A stretch of DNA of 60,589 nucleotides from Paludibacter sp. (GCA_031292575.1 JARLGX010000018.1:1-60589); one strand, 5' to 3'. Numbered from the stretch's first letter, positions 8,697 through 18,455 are shown. The notes: generated by a model from the letters alone, not told the origin. Numbers and translations: made by a program.

Positions 8697-9456
8697 GGAG
8701 AGCTTCGTTTAAAAAGTTTTCAGAATTTTCTAATCGCAATGTCAGGAAACGGAAATATGTTTCGCGTATCGTTTCAGGCGTTTCGTCCTCTTCTGTCCAG
8801 TTGGCGAATTCGTCGGGAATCAGGTTTACAACCTCACGTATTACATCATTGGTCAGTATGTTTTTGCAAATGGCGTTTGCTTCTTCGAGCTTGTCGGCAA
8901 AAGGGAGCAAGACGTGGTCTTTTATCAATGCAAAAGGGGTCATTGCCTGTTTCTCCACGTTAGTCCACGAATGATGAAAATAGAGCGTAGCCCCGTGGTC
9001 AATCAGCCACAAATCTTTGTGCCACATGAGCATGTTGGTGTTTTTCACTGTTCGGTCCACATTGGTAAGGAAAGCGTCCATCCACACAATCATCGAAGCT
9101 GTCATCCCGTCCACTTTCGTGGTGATTGGGTCGAAAGCCAGTGCGCCGGAAAGAAAATGCAAACCGATATTCAATCCGCGACTTCCCTGCAACAAATCCT
9201 GAATTTCTTCGTCGCCTTCAGTTTGCCCGAAAGCTTCGTCGAGTTGCACGAAAACCAGTTCGGGCACGCGTAACTTCAGCAGTTTTGCAACAACGCCTCC
9301 AACCAGTTCGGAAATAAGCATTTTTGTTCCATGCCCTGAACCACGGAACTTGACAACATACTTAAAATCGTCATCAGCTTCGGCCAATGCAGGCAGAGAA
9401 CCTCCTTCGCGCAAAGGAGTGATATAGCGGGTTACATTTACGGTACGTAGAGTCAT
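8674..9456 (-). CDS. HipA-like kinase-fold protein (HipA_2 type)
   Basis: This 260-aa protein looks like a compact HipA-family kinase. A nucleotide-binding Lys sits in KYVVKF (K36). A glycine-rich loop, RGSGHGTKM, covers 38-46. The catalytic loop NVDRTVKNTN (132-141) resembles the HipA N-x-D-x-H-x-K-N motif, and DHG (153-155) replaces the metal-binding DFG/DxA. Classical HipA is about 440 aa and is paired with the HTH antitoxin HipB. Here the N-terminal HipA subdomain and HipB are both missing, and the partner is the overlapping DUF3037 gene. The codons are visibly richer in G+C than those of neighbours. An inverted repeat lies 28 bases before its start. Acting as a Ser/Thr protein kinase is likely from the motifs; the target is unknown. 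Confidence 0.72.
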   Translation of the reverse strand: MTLRTVNVTRYITPLREGGSLPALAEADDDFKYVVKFRGSGHGTKMLISELVGGVVAKLLKLRVPELVFVQLDEAFGQTEGDEEIQDLLQGSRGLNIGLHFLSGALAFDPITTKVDGMTASMIVWMDAFLTNVDRTVKNTNMLMWHKDLWLIDHGATLYFHHSWTNVEKQAMTPFALIKDHVLLPFADKLEEANAICKNILTNDVIREVVNLIPDEFANWTEEDETPETIRETYFRFLTLRLENSENFLNEALHARQTLI

Positions 9457-9483
9457 GATTTAGATATATTATTGAGTTTTTCC

Positions 9484-9586
9484 GCCCCAAACTCCTAAAG
9501 GGGCTTTTAGTTAGTTTCGTCAAGTGGTTTTAGTTTTTTACTGGGTCTCGTACTTCCCTCTTTAAGCCCCTTTAGGGGTTTGGGGT
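9484..9586. repeat. REPIN-like paired inverted repeat (copy 2)
   Basis: The arm at 9484-9506 (GCCCCAAACTCCTAAAGGGG plus CTT) pairs with 9564-9586 with about two mismatches, around a 57-base spacer. Both arms are of the same family as the 78-187 copy. The right arm runs into radA: the 'TGACCCC' edge of the repeat provides the radA TGA stop codon at 9588-9586. The element lies between the HipA-like gene start and the radA end, on the promoter side of the HipA-like gene. Confidence 0.75.
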
Positions 9587-10959
9587 CACCTTTTAAACAA
9601 CACTTTAAACGCTTCTTCCACTTTTTTTACCTGAATTAATTCGATATTCAGTTTGCTTAGGTTGAGGCTTTTCAGGTTGTATTCCGGAATTACCATTTTT
9701 TTGAACCCAAGCTTTTCGGCTTCGAGTATGCGTTGCTCAATGCGGTTGATGGGGCGGATTTCGCCCGAAAGTCCCACTTCACCTGCTACGCAAACGTGCT
9801 TTTCTATAGCAATATCCACGTTGGACGACAGAATGGCCGAGATTACCGCCAAATCGATGGCCGGATCGTTAACTTTGATACCGCCGGCAATGTTGAGGAA
9901 CACATCTTTTTGTGCAATTTTGAATCCGGCACGTTTTTCGAGCACGGCTAAAAGCATATTCAACCGACGCAAATCGAATCCTGTACTGGATCGTTGCGGA
10001 GTGCCGTAAGCTGCCGAGCTGACCAATGCCTGGGTTTCTATCAGAAATGGTCGTACACCTTCAATAGCCGAAGCAATCGCCACACCGCTTAGTCCTTCGT
10101 GGTTTTGCGAAAGCAGCAGTTCGGAAGGATTGCTGACTTCGCGCAGACCGTTTTGCTGCATTTCAAAAATGCCGAGTTCGGAAGTGCTTCCGAAGCGGTT
10201 TTTGATGGAGCGCAGAATGCGATACATATAATGCTGATCGCCTTCAAATTGCAGCACCGTGTCTACAATATGTTCGAGAACTTTGGGTCCGGCAATTGTA
10301 CCTTCTTTGTTGATATGGCCAATTAAAAACACCGGAGTTCCTGTTGTTTTACAGAATTTAAGCAGACTGGCTGCACATTCACGAATTTGCGACACTGTGC
10401 CGGGTGACGATTCAATCATTTCGGTAGAAACAGTTTGTATGGAGTCGACAATCACCACATCGGGCTGTACGTTTTGAATATGAACATAGATTTGTTCCAG
10501 GGAAGTTTCGCTTACAATATAACAATCGGGATTCTCGAATTTTAGTCGTTCGGCACGGAGTTTCAATTGTTTTACGCTTTCTTCGCCGGATATATAAAGT
10601 GTGCGTTTACCTTTCAGATTTAGTACAACCTGCAATACCAATGTCGATTTGCCAATGCCGGGTTCACCACCAATAAGAACCAAAGACCCTGGAACCAATC
10701 CGCCACCCAACACACGGTTCAGTTCATTACTGCTAGTATCGTACCGGCTTTCTTCCGAAGTCTCCACTTCCGAAATCAATATCGGTTTTTGTTTGACAAG
10801 TTCCACGCCTGCCATTTGAATTTTTGGTGCACCGCTTTCTTTGCTGATAATTTCTTCCACATAGGTGTTCCATTCGCCACACGACGGGCATTTACCAATC
10901 CACTTGGGTGAATCTACGCCACAATTTTGACAAATATATACTGATTTGGTTTTGGCCAT
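9586..10959 (-). CDS. radA: DNA repair protein RadA (Sms)
   Basis: RadA is a hexameric RecA-like ATPase that drives branch migration and processes recombination intermediates in the cytosol. The sequence shows an N-terminal four-cysteine zinc finger (Cys10, 13, 24, 27: CQNCG...CPSCG). A RecA core follows, with Walker A GGEPGIGKST at 97-106 and the RadA-specific KNRFG motif at 253-257. The C-terminal Lon-protease-like domain (about 290-457) contains GGIKVNDPAIDLA. Length 457 aa is standard. The stop codon lies within a REPIN-like repeat arm, so the last codons may have been reshaped by insertion. A possible -7 box, TATTTTTG, lies at 11021-11014 on the minus strand. Confidence 0.97.
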   Translation of the reverse strand: MAKTKSVYICQNCGVDSPKWIGKCPSCGEWNTYVEEIISKESGAPKIQMAGVELVKQKPILISEVETSEESRYDTSSNELNRVLGGGLVPGSLVLIGGEPGIGKSTLVLQVVLNLKGKRTLYISGEESVKQLKLRAERLKFENPDCYIVSETSLEQIYVHIQNVQPDVVIVDSIQTVSTEMIESSPGTVSQIRECAASLLKFCKTTGTPVFLIGHINKEGTIAGPKVLEHIVDTVLQFEGDQHYMYRILRSIKNRFGSTSELGIFEMQQNGLREVSNPSELLLSQNHEGLSGVAIASAIEGVRPFLIETQALVSSAAYGTPQRSSTGFDLRRLNMLLAVLEKRAGFKIAQKDVFLNIAGGIKVNDPAIDLAVISAILSSNVDIAIEKHVCVAGEVGLSGEIRPINRIEQRILEAEKLGFKKMVIPEYNLKSLNLSKLNIELIQVKKVEEAFKVLFKR

Positions 10960-11092
10960 GGAATATTAAGTTGAAAATGTATTTAATTAGAGAATTTGAA
11001 AATGAATGAATTACAAAAATAAGAATTTTTATCGATTAAGTGATTTAACTCTTAAATTAAAATGGAATAAAGGCTAAATGTCTGGTCTATTA

Positions 11093-12415
11093 TTAAATTT
11101 CTTTTTTTCTCCAGTTCCCTTTTAGTAAATACCAATATCCCAATCCGCCGATAATTGTCCAATAAACAAATTCGGACATCCAAACAATTGCTACAGGATG
11201 TGGCTGAATAATGGCTGTATAATAAACGTAGCCGAGATAGAAAAACAGAGTCAGGAATTCAATGGCAAAAGCTGTTCGTGTATTCCCTGTGCCGGAAACT
11301 CCACTGAAAATGATTCCACTCACAGCACAAAACAGGATGGCTACGGAAACAACACGCATTACCGGAATGCAGGCTGCAATGAGGTGTAGGTTGTTGGTGT
11401 AAATGCGTGCAAAAGCTTCTGGAAAAGCAAATGTCACAATACACAAAGGAACGATAATTAACAAAGCAATGCCTACAATTCGCCGAATAAAAGGCAACAC
11501 TTCTTCTTTGCGTCCTGCGCCAATGAGGTTGCTCACAAGTGTATTAACAGTAGTGGCAAGTGCCGAACCGGGTATCATTAGTAAAATATACATACTTCGT
11601 CCGATATTACTTACTGCCAGAGGTTCTTCGCCCATTCGTTCGATAAAAATGAAAAACATAAACCAGGTAGAAATGGAAATAAAGTACTGGAACATAATGA
11701 AAATTGACAAATTAAGAATGGATAGAATGGTTTTAATCTCCACTTTTTTCAGCTCAAAAAGTCCATATCGTTTAGTATCTGTTTTATAAACTGTGTGCCA
11801 AAGCAAATAAACTAGCGTCACAGCTTCGGCAATAACTGACGAAATTCCAGCTCCTTCGATACCAAGTTGAGGAAACCCAAAATGTCCGAATATCAACGTG
11901 TAATCAAAAATGATATTGGTAATAGCAGTGATAACAGCCGACGTGGTAAGTATGCGTGTTTGTGTAATTCCGACGTAGAGTCCGCGAAAAATTACATTCA
12001 GAAATGAGAAAAAGAACCCGTAAATACGCCAGTCGAGATACTCGATGGAAGCTTTGTAAATACGATCCGAACTTACAAGAAGTTTCATTATTTGTGGAAC
12101 TCCTTTTACTGAAAGTCCGACAATAATAGCACTCAGTACAAAGTTGAAAAGGAGGCTATTGTTGAAAATAGGTCCTATACTGGAATAATTTTTCTCGCCA
12201 TTTCGCCGTCCTATCAGGATTTGTGCTCCCTGACTAAACCCAAACCCAATCATGTAAATGGCAAAGTAAAATACTCCGCCAATGGCTGAAGCACCTAATT
12301 CCACTTCACCAACGCGACCAAGAAAAGCCGTATTAGTCACATTAATAATGTTCTGCGCCAGCAAGGTCAGAAAAATAGGATAGGTAATTTTGAATATATC
12401 TTTGTTCGAAGTCAA
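11093..12415 (-). CDS. MATE-family multidrug/Na+ exporter
   Basis: This 440-aa inner-membrane protein has about twelve hydrophobic helices and the MATE/DinF hallmarks: ITYPIFLTLLAQNIINVTNTAFLGRVG at the N-terminus (only the family pattern matters here) and a second-half repeat beginning near SISTWFMFFIFIERMG with SNIGRSMYILLMIPGSALA. It is expected to export cationic drugs or metabolites in exchange for Na+ or H+. The substrate cannot be read from sequence. A consensus-like promoter lies just upstream at 12454-12484. The neighbours are convergent or divergent, so it is probably monocistronic. Confidence 0.9.
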   Translation of the reverse strand: MTSNKDIFKITYPIFLTLLAQNIINVTNTAFLGRVGEVELGASAIGGVFYFAIYMIGFGFSQGAQILIGRRNGEKNYSSIGPIFNNSLLFNFVLSAIIVGLSVKGVPQIMKLLVSSDRIYKASIEYLDWRIYGFFFSFLNVIFRGLYVGITQTRILTTSAVITAITNIIFDYTLIFGHFGFPQLGIEGAGISSVIAEAVTLVYLLWHTVYKTDTKRYGLFELKKVEIKTILSILNLSIFIMFQYFISISTWFMFFIFIERMGEEPLAVSNIGRSMYILLMIPGSALATTVNTLVSNLIGAGRKEEVLPFIRRIVGIALLIIVPLCIVTFAFPEAFARIYTNNLHLIAACIPVMRVVSVAILFCAVSGIIFSGVSGTGNTRTAFAIEFLTLFFYLGYVYYTAIIQPHPVAIVWMSEFVYWTIIGGLGYWYLLKGNWRKKEI

Positions 12416-12453
12416 GTTTATGTTGAATGTATCTTGTTAGGTTTTCTTTTCTG

Positions 12454-12484
12454 CAAAGGTAGGAAAAAAGTTATGTTCCTTAAA
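12454..12484 (-). promoter_or_regulatory. Promoter of the MATE gene
   Basis: On the minus strand the -7 box TACCTTTG (12461-12454) is a perfect TAnnTTTG match. A TTTA (12484-12481) sits exactly 19 bases upstream as the -33 element, one mismatch from TTTG. The start codon at 12415 is about 39 bases downstream. Confidence 0.7.
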
Positions 12485-12581
12485 CTTTAAAGGAAAAGAG
12501 AAATTCAGCAATATCAACAAAAAAATACAGATGTTTATTAAAATAGTTATATATTTGCTCTTAATATTTAAACACTAAGAT

Positions 12582-15500
12582 ATGAAAAAAAGTTTTGCAT
12601 TTATACTTATATCCACAGTATTTTTAACTGTGTTTTTAGCCGCACAAAAAAAGAACATCTCTATTGAAAGTCGTTGGAAAGCCGTAAAGGAATTAGCTGA
12701 TAAGCAGTTGCCTGAATCGGCTTTGAAAGAAGTAGAAAGCATACTTGACCAGGCACAGCGGGAAAAAAATTCTGTAGAAGTAATCAAAGCTATGGTTTAT
12801 AAAATGCGTTTTACATTGGATAAAAATCCGGATGAAGCACCTGTATTGATAAAGAATTTCGAAGATTTTACCGAAACATGTACCGACCCGGCCGAACGGG
12901 CTTTGCTGCATTCGATGACTGCCGAACTTTATGCTCAGTATTATCAAAAGGACCAATGGACAATTAATCGTCGCACCGAAGTAGTTGGTTATGTGCCCGA
13001 GGATATGAAGGAATGGACGAAGAATATTTATTTCGATAAGATTTCAAAGCATCTTGCTGCATCAATGGAAAATCCTGCTGTTTTACAACAAACCAGTGTC
13101 TTGAAGTTTGCTGCTTTGCTCGAAAAAGGAGATGATAGCCGGACAATGCAACCTACTTTGTTTGATTTTCTGGGAAATCGAAGAATTAGTATCTTAAAAA
13201 GTTTGACGGGGATTACTTCTGTTAAAAATCCTCTTACGGATAAAAACTATTTTGCAGATGCATATCTATTTATAACACTTAAATCCGATTTGTTGTACAA
13301 TAAATCAATTGAAAACCAGATAATTGAAACTTATCAACAATTATTAGCTTTTAGATTGAAAGCCAGTAAAATTGGAGCTTTTATGAATCTCAATTTGGAA
13401 CGTTTGGATTATTTTCGTTCTGGTTCAGAAAATGAAAGTACAGACAGCCTTTATCTTTCGGAGTTGAATAGATTGATTAAGACTAATCTAAATAATGAAA
13501 TAGTGGTGGAAGTGCTTGCCGAAAAAGCAAATTATTATTATCAACAGTCAACTAATAATGATGGCGCTGACGAGATTTGTCAAAGAACGAAGAATTTTAA
13601 ACGGTTGGCTTATAATATTTGTAGTTATGGCATTCAGCGTTTTCCAAAATATAAGCGCATTGGTTTGTTGATAAATATCAAAAAATTAATTACAAAAAAG
13701 GATCTCAATATAACCTATAAAGAAGTTACAAATCTTAGTTCTAATATAAAAGTAAAGATTAATAGTAGCAATATTAGTTCTTTGCAATTGTCCGTATATC
13801 GGGTTAATGCAACAGCTTTGGAGTATTACAATTTTAAAGAAAACAACAGAAATAATTCTGTCTATCCAAGTAGAATATTAGTTGAAACCCGCCAGATTAC
13901 TATAAAATCTGATCCTGATTTTGGAAATGTAAAAACTAACATTCTTATTAAGCCAAAGGACTATGGTATTTACGATTTTTGTCTTGAACTGAAAAACAAT
14001 AAAAAAGTAAGTCATCGGGCAAATGGAACATTTACTGTGACTGATTTTGCTATTATGAATCGCAAAAACAAGCCTGATATTGGGAATTTATATGCTTTGA
14101 ATAGTCAAACAGGCATTCCACAATCGAATATACAGGTTGAACTTTATACTAAAAAATGGATGGGAAGCGGTTATGATTTAGAGCATATAATTACTTCAAA
14201 GACAAATGAGATTGGGCTATGTACTTATCCTTTGGATGACAACAATTCAAATGATGTTTATTTTTTAAAAAAAGGAAAAGATGTATATTTTACTTCAGAT
14301 TCTTATTTCGGGTTCAATTCAAGAAAGAATTTAGAAGGTGATGATGAAAAGATAAATCTTTTTACAGATCGATCATTATACCGCCCCGGACAGATAGTGT
14401 ATTTTAAAGCAATCGCTTTTGTAGCTTCAAAGAAAAGGCAAATTGTCCTTCCAAATAAGTTTTTCAATATAGTGTTGGTTGATGCCAATAACAAAACAGT
14501 TACTACAAAGTCTTTTACTACGAATGATTTTGGTTCGATTTCAGGTGAATTTATTTTACCGGAAGGTAGATTAAATGGTGTTTATCGGATCTTAGCCGGT
14601 ACAACTTCATTGCCAATCTGGGTGGAAGAATATAAGCGACCGACTTTTGAAGTGTTGATTGATAAACCCAAAAAGGAAATCCAATTCGGAGATTCTGTGA
14701 AAATTTCAGGCAGTGTAAAGGCTTATGCTGGTTTTAATATTGCTGATGCCAGTATAAAATACCGTGTTGTTCGACGCGTACACAGATATTGTTGGTGGTT
14801 TAATGAACCTGAAGAAGAAATTACGAATGGAACCACAAAAAGCACTAACAATGGTGCATTTGAAGTGTCTTTTGTCCCTGCCAGACCAAAATCAAAATCT
14901 TCCAATTATGTTGATAAAGCCTATACATACACACTTTACGTTGATGTAACAGACCCAAAAGGTGAAACACAACAAGGAGAAAAAGCTATTTCAGTAGGAG
15001 ATAAATCGCTGTTTATCATAACGGAAATTCCCGAAAAAATTAAAAAAGATGAAAGTTTCAGTTTTGAAATTGAAACTGCAACTTTGAACGATGATAAAGT
15101 TAATTCGATTATCAAATATTCAGTTTTTCGATTGAATGAAGGCAATGAATACGATGAAAATATAGATGAAAATAAAAATATTAAAGTGGGCGAAAAGGTT
15201 TTATCTGGGAATCTAAATACTAAAGATAAAAAACAGAATGTTGATTTTAAACAGTTTAAGTCAGGAAAGTACAAGTTTACTTTCACCACGTTGGATGCTC
15301 ACGGTAGAGAAGTAAAGCTCGAGAAAACATTTATACTTTATGGTACCGAAGATAAACGTCCACCAATAAAAACTTACATGTGGCTGTTGACTCCTAAAAC
15401 TGAATGTGAAGTTGGAGAAACGGCACGAATTCAGTTCGGAACATCTACCGAAAATTCAATGCTACTTTACGAAATAATGAATGGAAATACCGTGTTAGAA

Positions 15501-18455
15501 AGTAGTTGGATACCATTTTCAAATGAAATCAAGACCTTCGATATTCCGTTTAAAGAAAGTTATGGCGCGGGTGTAACGGTGATGTTCACGTTCATGAAGG
15601 ATGAACAACTTTTTACTAAATCTATTCAATTAACCCGCAAGGAACCTGAAAAGAAACTGACCCCGACGTTCAGTGTATTCAGAAATAAGTTACTTCCGGG
15701 CGAAAAAGCTGAATGGACTGTAACAATACCGGAATGCGCTAAAAATAAAAAAGTTGCAGAATTAATGGTCGATATGTATGATGCTTCGTTGGATGCGCTG
15801 CGGTTGCACAATTGGTATTTTAATCCAACTTATAGAGAATCGGTTTTATATGCTCCACTTTGGAAATCAAACTCTTATGATACTCGAAGTGATTATATGA
15901 GTTTCAATATAAAATATGATAATATAAAAGATTATCAATTCGATGTATTAAACTGGTTTGGGCTAGATATAGTTGGATATTATTCTTCCTCGGGAATGAG
16001 ATTGAAATCAGGAGTTAGATTTGCAGCTCCAGTGATAAAGAAGGATGAAGAAGTGCTTTCAATTGCTGATGTAAAAGGGAAAGATAACTCAAATGGAAGA
16101 GATATTGCTGATTACGAAACAATCCAAACAGAAGCTCCTGTTCAGATTCGAACCAATTTCAACGAAACAGCCTTTTTCTATCCTCAACTGCGAACAGATT
16201 CTGCCGGAAATGTAAAATTTGCTTTTACTGCTCCAGAAAGCCTGACACGGTGGAATGTAATGATGTTAGCTCATACTCAGGATTTGTATTTTGGACAAGG
16301 AGAAGCACAGGTTATAACTCAAAAGGATTTAATGGTGCAAATGAACTTGCCGCGTTTCGTTCGTCGTTCCGATAAACTGGTACTTAGTGCCAATGTAACT
16401 AATCTTACTGATTCTACAATTTTGGCATCCGTTCAGTTTGAAATGATTAATCCTGAAACAGGAAAATTGATTACGATAAAAGATGCCGCTCCCAAAAAAG
16501 TGACATTAGCTGCCAACCAAACAAAAGCTGTAGAATGGAGGCTAAGCGAATTCTCACTTTACGAATTGGTAACCTGCAAAGTTGTGGCGCGCGCCGGTAA
16601 CTTTAGCGATGGCGAACAAAAATACTTACCCGTTTTGCCTGACAAAGTGTTGGTAACAGAAAGTATGCCTTTGACTATACGCGGAAATCAAACCCGTTCA
16701 TTCAATTTTGAAAGTCTATTAAAAAATGAATCGAAGGTGGATACAAAAAACCTTACAGTGGAATTTTCTTCCAATCCTGCCTGGTATGCAGTGCAAGCTT
16801 TACCCACAATTTCAACCCCTGAGAATGACAATACATTGGATTATTTTACAGCTTATTATGCTAACACGCTGGCTGCATTTATTGCCAACTCTAATCCCAA
16901 AATTGCAACTACTTTCGAGCGTTGGAAAAATGCAGGTGGGAGCAGGGAAGCATTGAATTCGAATTTGGAAAAAAACGCTGAGCTGAAAAATATGTTGCTA
17001 GACGAAACTCCTTGGGTGATGGCTGCAAAAAATGAAACCGAGCAAAAACGTCAAATTGCATTGCTCTTCGATTTGAACATGCAGAAAAATCAGGCACAAC
17101 AGTACCTGGATAAATTGATTTCGTTGCAGTTGCCTTCAGGTGGATTTCCATGGTTCAAAGGAATGACAGAAAGTCGGTATATAACCCAGAAAATTCTCTT
17201 GAATTTAGGCCGGTTAAATAGGATGACAGGTCAGTCAACAGACAACAAACAACAGTTAACAGTGAAATCAGCCTTGCATTACCTTGATTTGGAAATTACC
17301 CGTGATTTTGATAATCTGAAGAAGTACAACAAGAACTACGAAAAGGAAATGTGTGTTGACAATATGCAATTGTTTTATTTGCATGTCCGTTCCGAATTTC
17401 AGGCATTTCCGATCGATAAGTCGGCTTTGGAAGCAGCAAAATTTTACACAGCCCAATCCGAAAAATACTGGACAGAGCTGACACTATATGGCAAAGCTAT
17501 GATGGCAGTTGTGGCCGAGCGAAATGGCAAAACCGATATCGCAATTAAAATTTTGAAGTCGTTGAAAGAAAATGCTTTGAAAACCGATGAGTTTGGAATG
17601 TATTGGGCAAAAAATACCCCTGGATATTTTTGGAACGAACAGCCGATCGCAGTGCAGGCTGCCATTATCGAAGCTTTTTCGGAAATAAACAAAAATTCGA
17701 ATGATATTGAGGAAATGAAAATCTGGATGCTTAAACAAAAACAAACTCAACGCTGGAATTCCCCTATGGCAACCGTAGAGGCAATTTATACTTTGCTTAA
17801 TCAGGGCAGCGATTGGTTAGCCAACGAAGGTTCAGTTAAAATTAATGTTGGAAATACAACATTGCAACCTGCAAGCACTGAAGCAGGTACCGGATATTTT
17901 AAAGAAACAATTCCGGTAAATGAAATCACCCCCGAAACGGCAAAAGTAACAGTCAGGAAATTGAATTCAGGAACTGGTTGGGGAGCAATGTATTGGCAGT
18001 ATTATCAGGATTTGGATAAAATTGAAAGTCAGAACGGACCGTTGAAAATTACTAAAAAGTTGTTTGTTGAAAAAATGACAATTTCGGTAAAAACATTAGT
18101 GCCAATTGAACAAACAGAAATAAAAAAGGGTGATAAAGTCATAACTCGGTTAGTAATCACAACGGATCGTAATCTTGAATTTGTAACATTAAAAGATCTG
18201 CGTGCCTCCTGCTTTGAACCTGTCAATCAACTTTCCGGCTGTGATTGGAAAGAAGGTGTTTGTTATTTTAAAACAACCAAAGATGCTTCTACTCAGTTCT
18301 TTTTCTCTTATTTACCCAAAGGAACTTATGTTTTTGAGTATGAACTTTGGGCGAACAATTGTGGTGAGTTTACAAGTGGAATTGCATCAGTTCAGTGTCA
18401 GTACGCACCTGATTTTGTGAGTCATACGGGAGGTGAGTTGATAAAAATAAATTGA
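12582..18455 (+). CDS. Giant alpha-2-macroglobulin-like (MG-domain) protein without thioester
   Basis: This secreted or periplasmic protein of 1,957 aa has an N-terminal signal sequence (KKSFAFILISTVFLTVFLAA). The first 400 residues are helical and Bacteroidetes-specific. Macroglobulin-like domains then include LFTDRSLYRPGQIVYFKAIA (MG2-type, near residue 590). The A2M domain proper, AFFYPQLRTDSAGNVKFAF followed by APESLTRWNVMMLAHT, is near residue 1195. A C-terminal alpha-toroid-like and receptor-binding region completes it. Bacterial A2Ms trap proteases with a C-x-E-Q thioester. Here the equivalent place, directly before YYANTLAAF, reads STPENDNTLDYF (1411-1422), so the reactive Cys and Gln are absent. 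It is monocistronic. A role in envelope protection is inferred from the family, with a non-covalent mechanism. Confidence 0.9.
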   Translation: MKKSFAFILISTVFLTVFLAAQKKNISIESRWKAVKELADKQLPESALKEVESILDQAQREKNSVEVIKAMVYKMRFTLDKNPDEAPVLIKNFEDFTETCTDPAERALLHSMTAELYAQYYQKDQWTINRRTEVVGYVPEDMKEWTKNIYFDKISKHLAASMENPAVLQQTSVLKFAALLEKGDDSRTMQPTLFDFLGNRRISILKSLTGITSVKNPLTDKNYFADAYLFITLKSDLLYNKSIENQIIETYQQLLAFRLKASKIGAFMNLNLERLDYFRSGSENESTDSLYLSELNRLIKTNLNNEIVVEVLAEKANYYYQQSTNNDGADEICQRTKNFKRLAYNICSYGIQRFPKYKRIGLLINIKKLITKKDLNITYKEVTNLSSNIKVKINSSNISSLQLSVYRVNATALEYYNFKENNRNNSVYPSRILVETRQITIKSDPDFGNVKTNILIKPKDYGIYDFCLELKNNKKVSHRANGTFTVTDFAIMNRKNKPDIGNLYALNSQTGIPQSNIQVELYTKKWMGSGYDLEHIITSKTNEIGLCTYPLDDNNSNDVYFLKKGKDVYFTSDSYFGFNSRKNLEGDDEKINLFTDRSLYRPGQIVYFKAIAFVASKKRQIVLPNKFFNIVLVDANNKTVTTKSFTTNDFGSISGEFILPEGRLNGVYRILAGTTSLPIWVEEYKRPTFEVLIDKPKKEIQFGDSVKISGSVKAYAGFNIADASIKYRVVRRVHRYCWWFNEPEEEITNGTTKSTNNGAFEVSFVPARPKSKSSNYVDKAYTYTLYVDVTDPKGETQQGEKAISVGDKSLFIITEIPEKIKKDESFSFEIETATLNDDKVNSIIKYSVFRLNEGNEYDENIDENKNIKVGEKVLSGNLNTKDKKQNVDFKQFKSGKYKFTFTTLDAHGREVKLEKTFILYGTEDKRPPIKTYMWLLTPKTECEVGETARIQFGTSTENSMLLYEIMNGNTVLESSWIPFSNEIKTFDIPFKESYGAGVTVMFTFMKDEQLFTKSIQLTRKEPEKKLTPTFSVFRNKLLPGEKAEWTVTIPECAKNKKVAELMVDMYDASLDALRLHNWYFNPTYRESVLYAPLWKSNSYDTRSDYMSFNIKYDNIKDYQFDVLNWFGLDIVGYYSSSGMRLKSGVRFAAPVIKKDEEVLSIADVKGKDNSNGRDIADYETIQTEAPVQIRTNFNETAFFYPQLRTDSAGNVKFAFTAPESLTRWNVMMLAHTQDLYFGQGEAQVITQKDLMVQMNLPRFVRRSDKLVLSANVTNLTDSTILASVQFEMINPETGKLITIKDAAPKKVTLAANQTKAVEWRLSEFSLYELVTCKVVARAGNFSDGEQKYLPVLPDKVLVTESMPLTIRGNQTRSFNFESLLKNESKVDTKNLTVEFSSNPAWYAVQALPTISTPENDNTLDYFTAYYANTLAAFIANSNPKIATTFERWKNAGGSREALNSNLEKNAELKNMLLDETPWVMAAKNETEQKRQIALLFDLNMQKNQAQQYLDKLISLQLPSGGFPWFKGMTESRYITQKILLNLGRLNRMTGQSTDNKQQLTVKSALHYLDLEITRDFDNLKKYNKNYEKEMCVDNMQLFYLHVRSEFQAFPIDKSALEAAKFYTAQSEKYWTELTLYGKAMMAVVAERNGKTDIAIKILKSLKENALKTDEFGMYWAKNTPGYFWNEQPIAVQAAIIEAFSEINKNSNDIEEMKIWMLKQKQTQRWNSPMATVEAIYTLLNQGSDWLANEGSVKINVGNTTLQPASTEAGTGYFKETIPVNEITPETAKVTVRKLNSGTGWGAMYWQYYQDLDKIESQNGPLKITKKLFVEKMTISVKTLVPIEQTEIKKGDKVITRLVITTDRNLEFVTLKDLRASCFEPVNQLSGCDWKEGVCYFKTTKDASTQFFFSYLPKGTYVFEYELWANNCGEFTSGIASVQCQYAPDFVSHTGGELIKIN

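Noticed and set aside
8682-9317. Several + strand reading frames across the HipA-like gene
   Set aside because: They are mirror frames of a GC-richer gene and have no recognisable motif; the minus-strand frame has clear kinase motifs.
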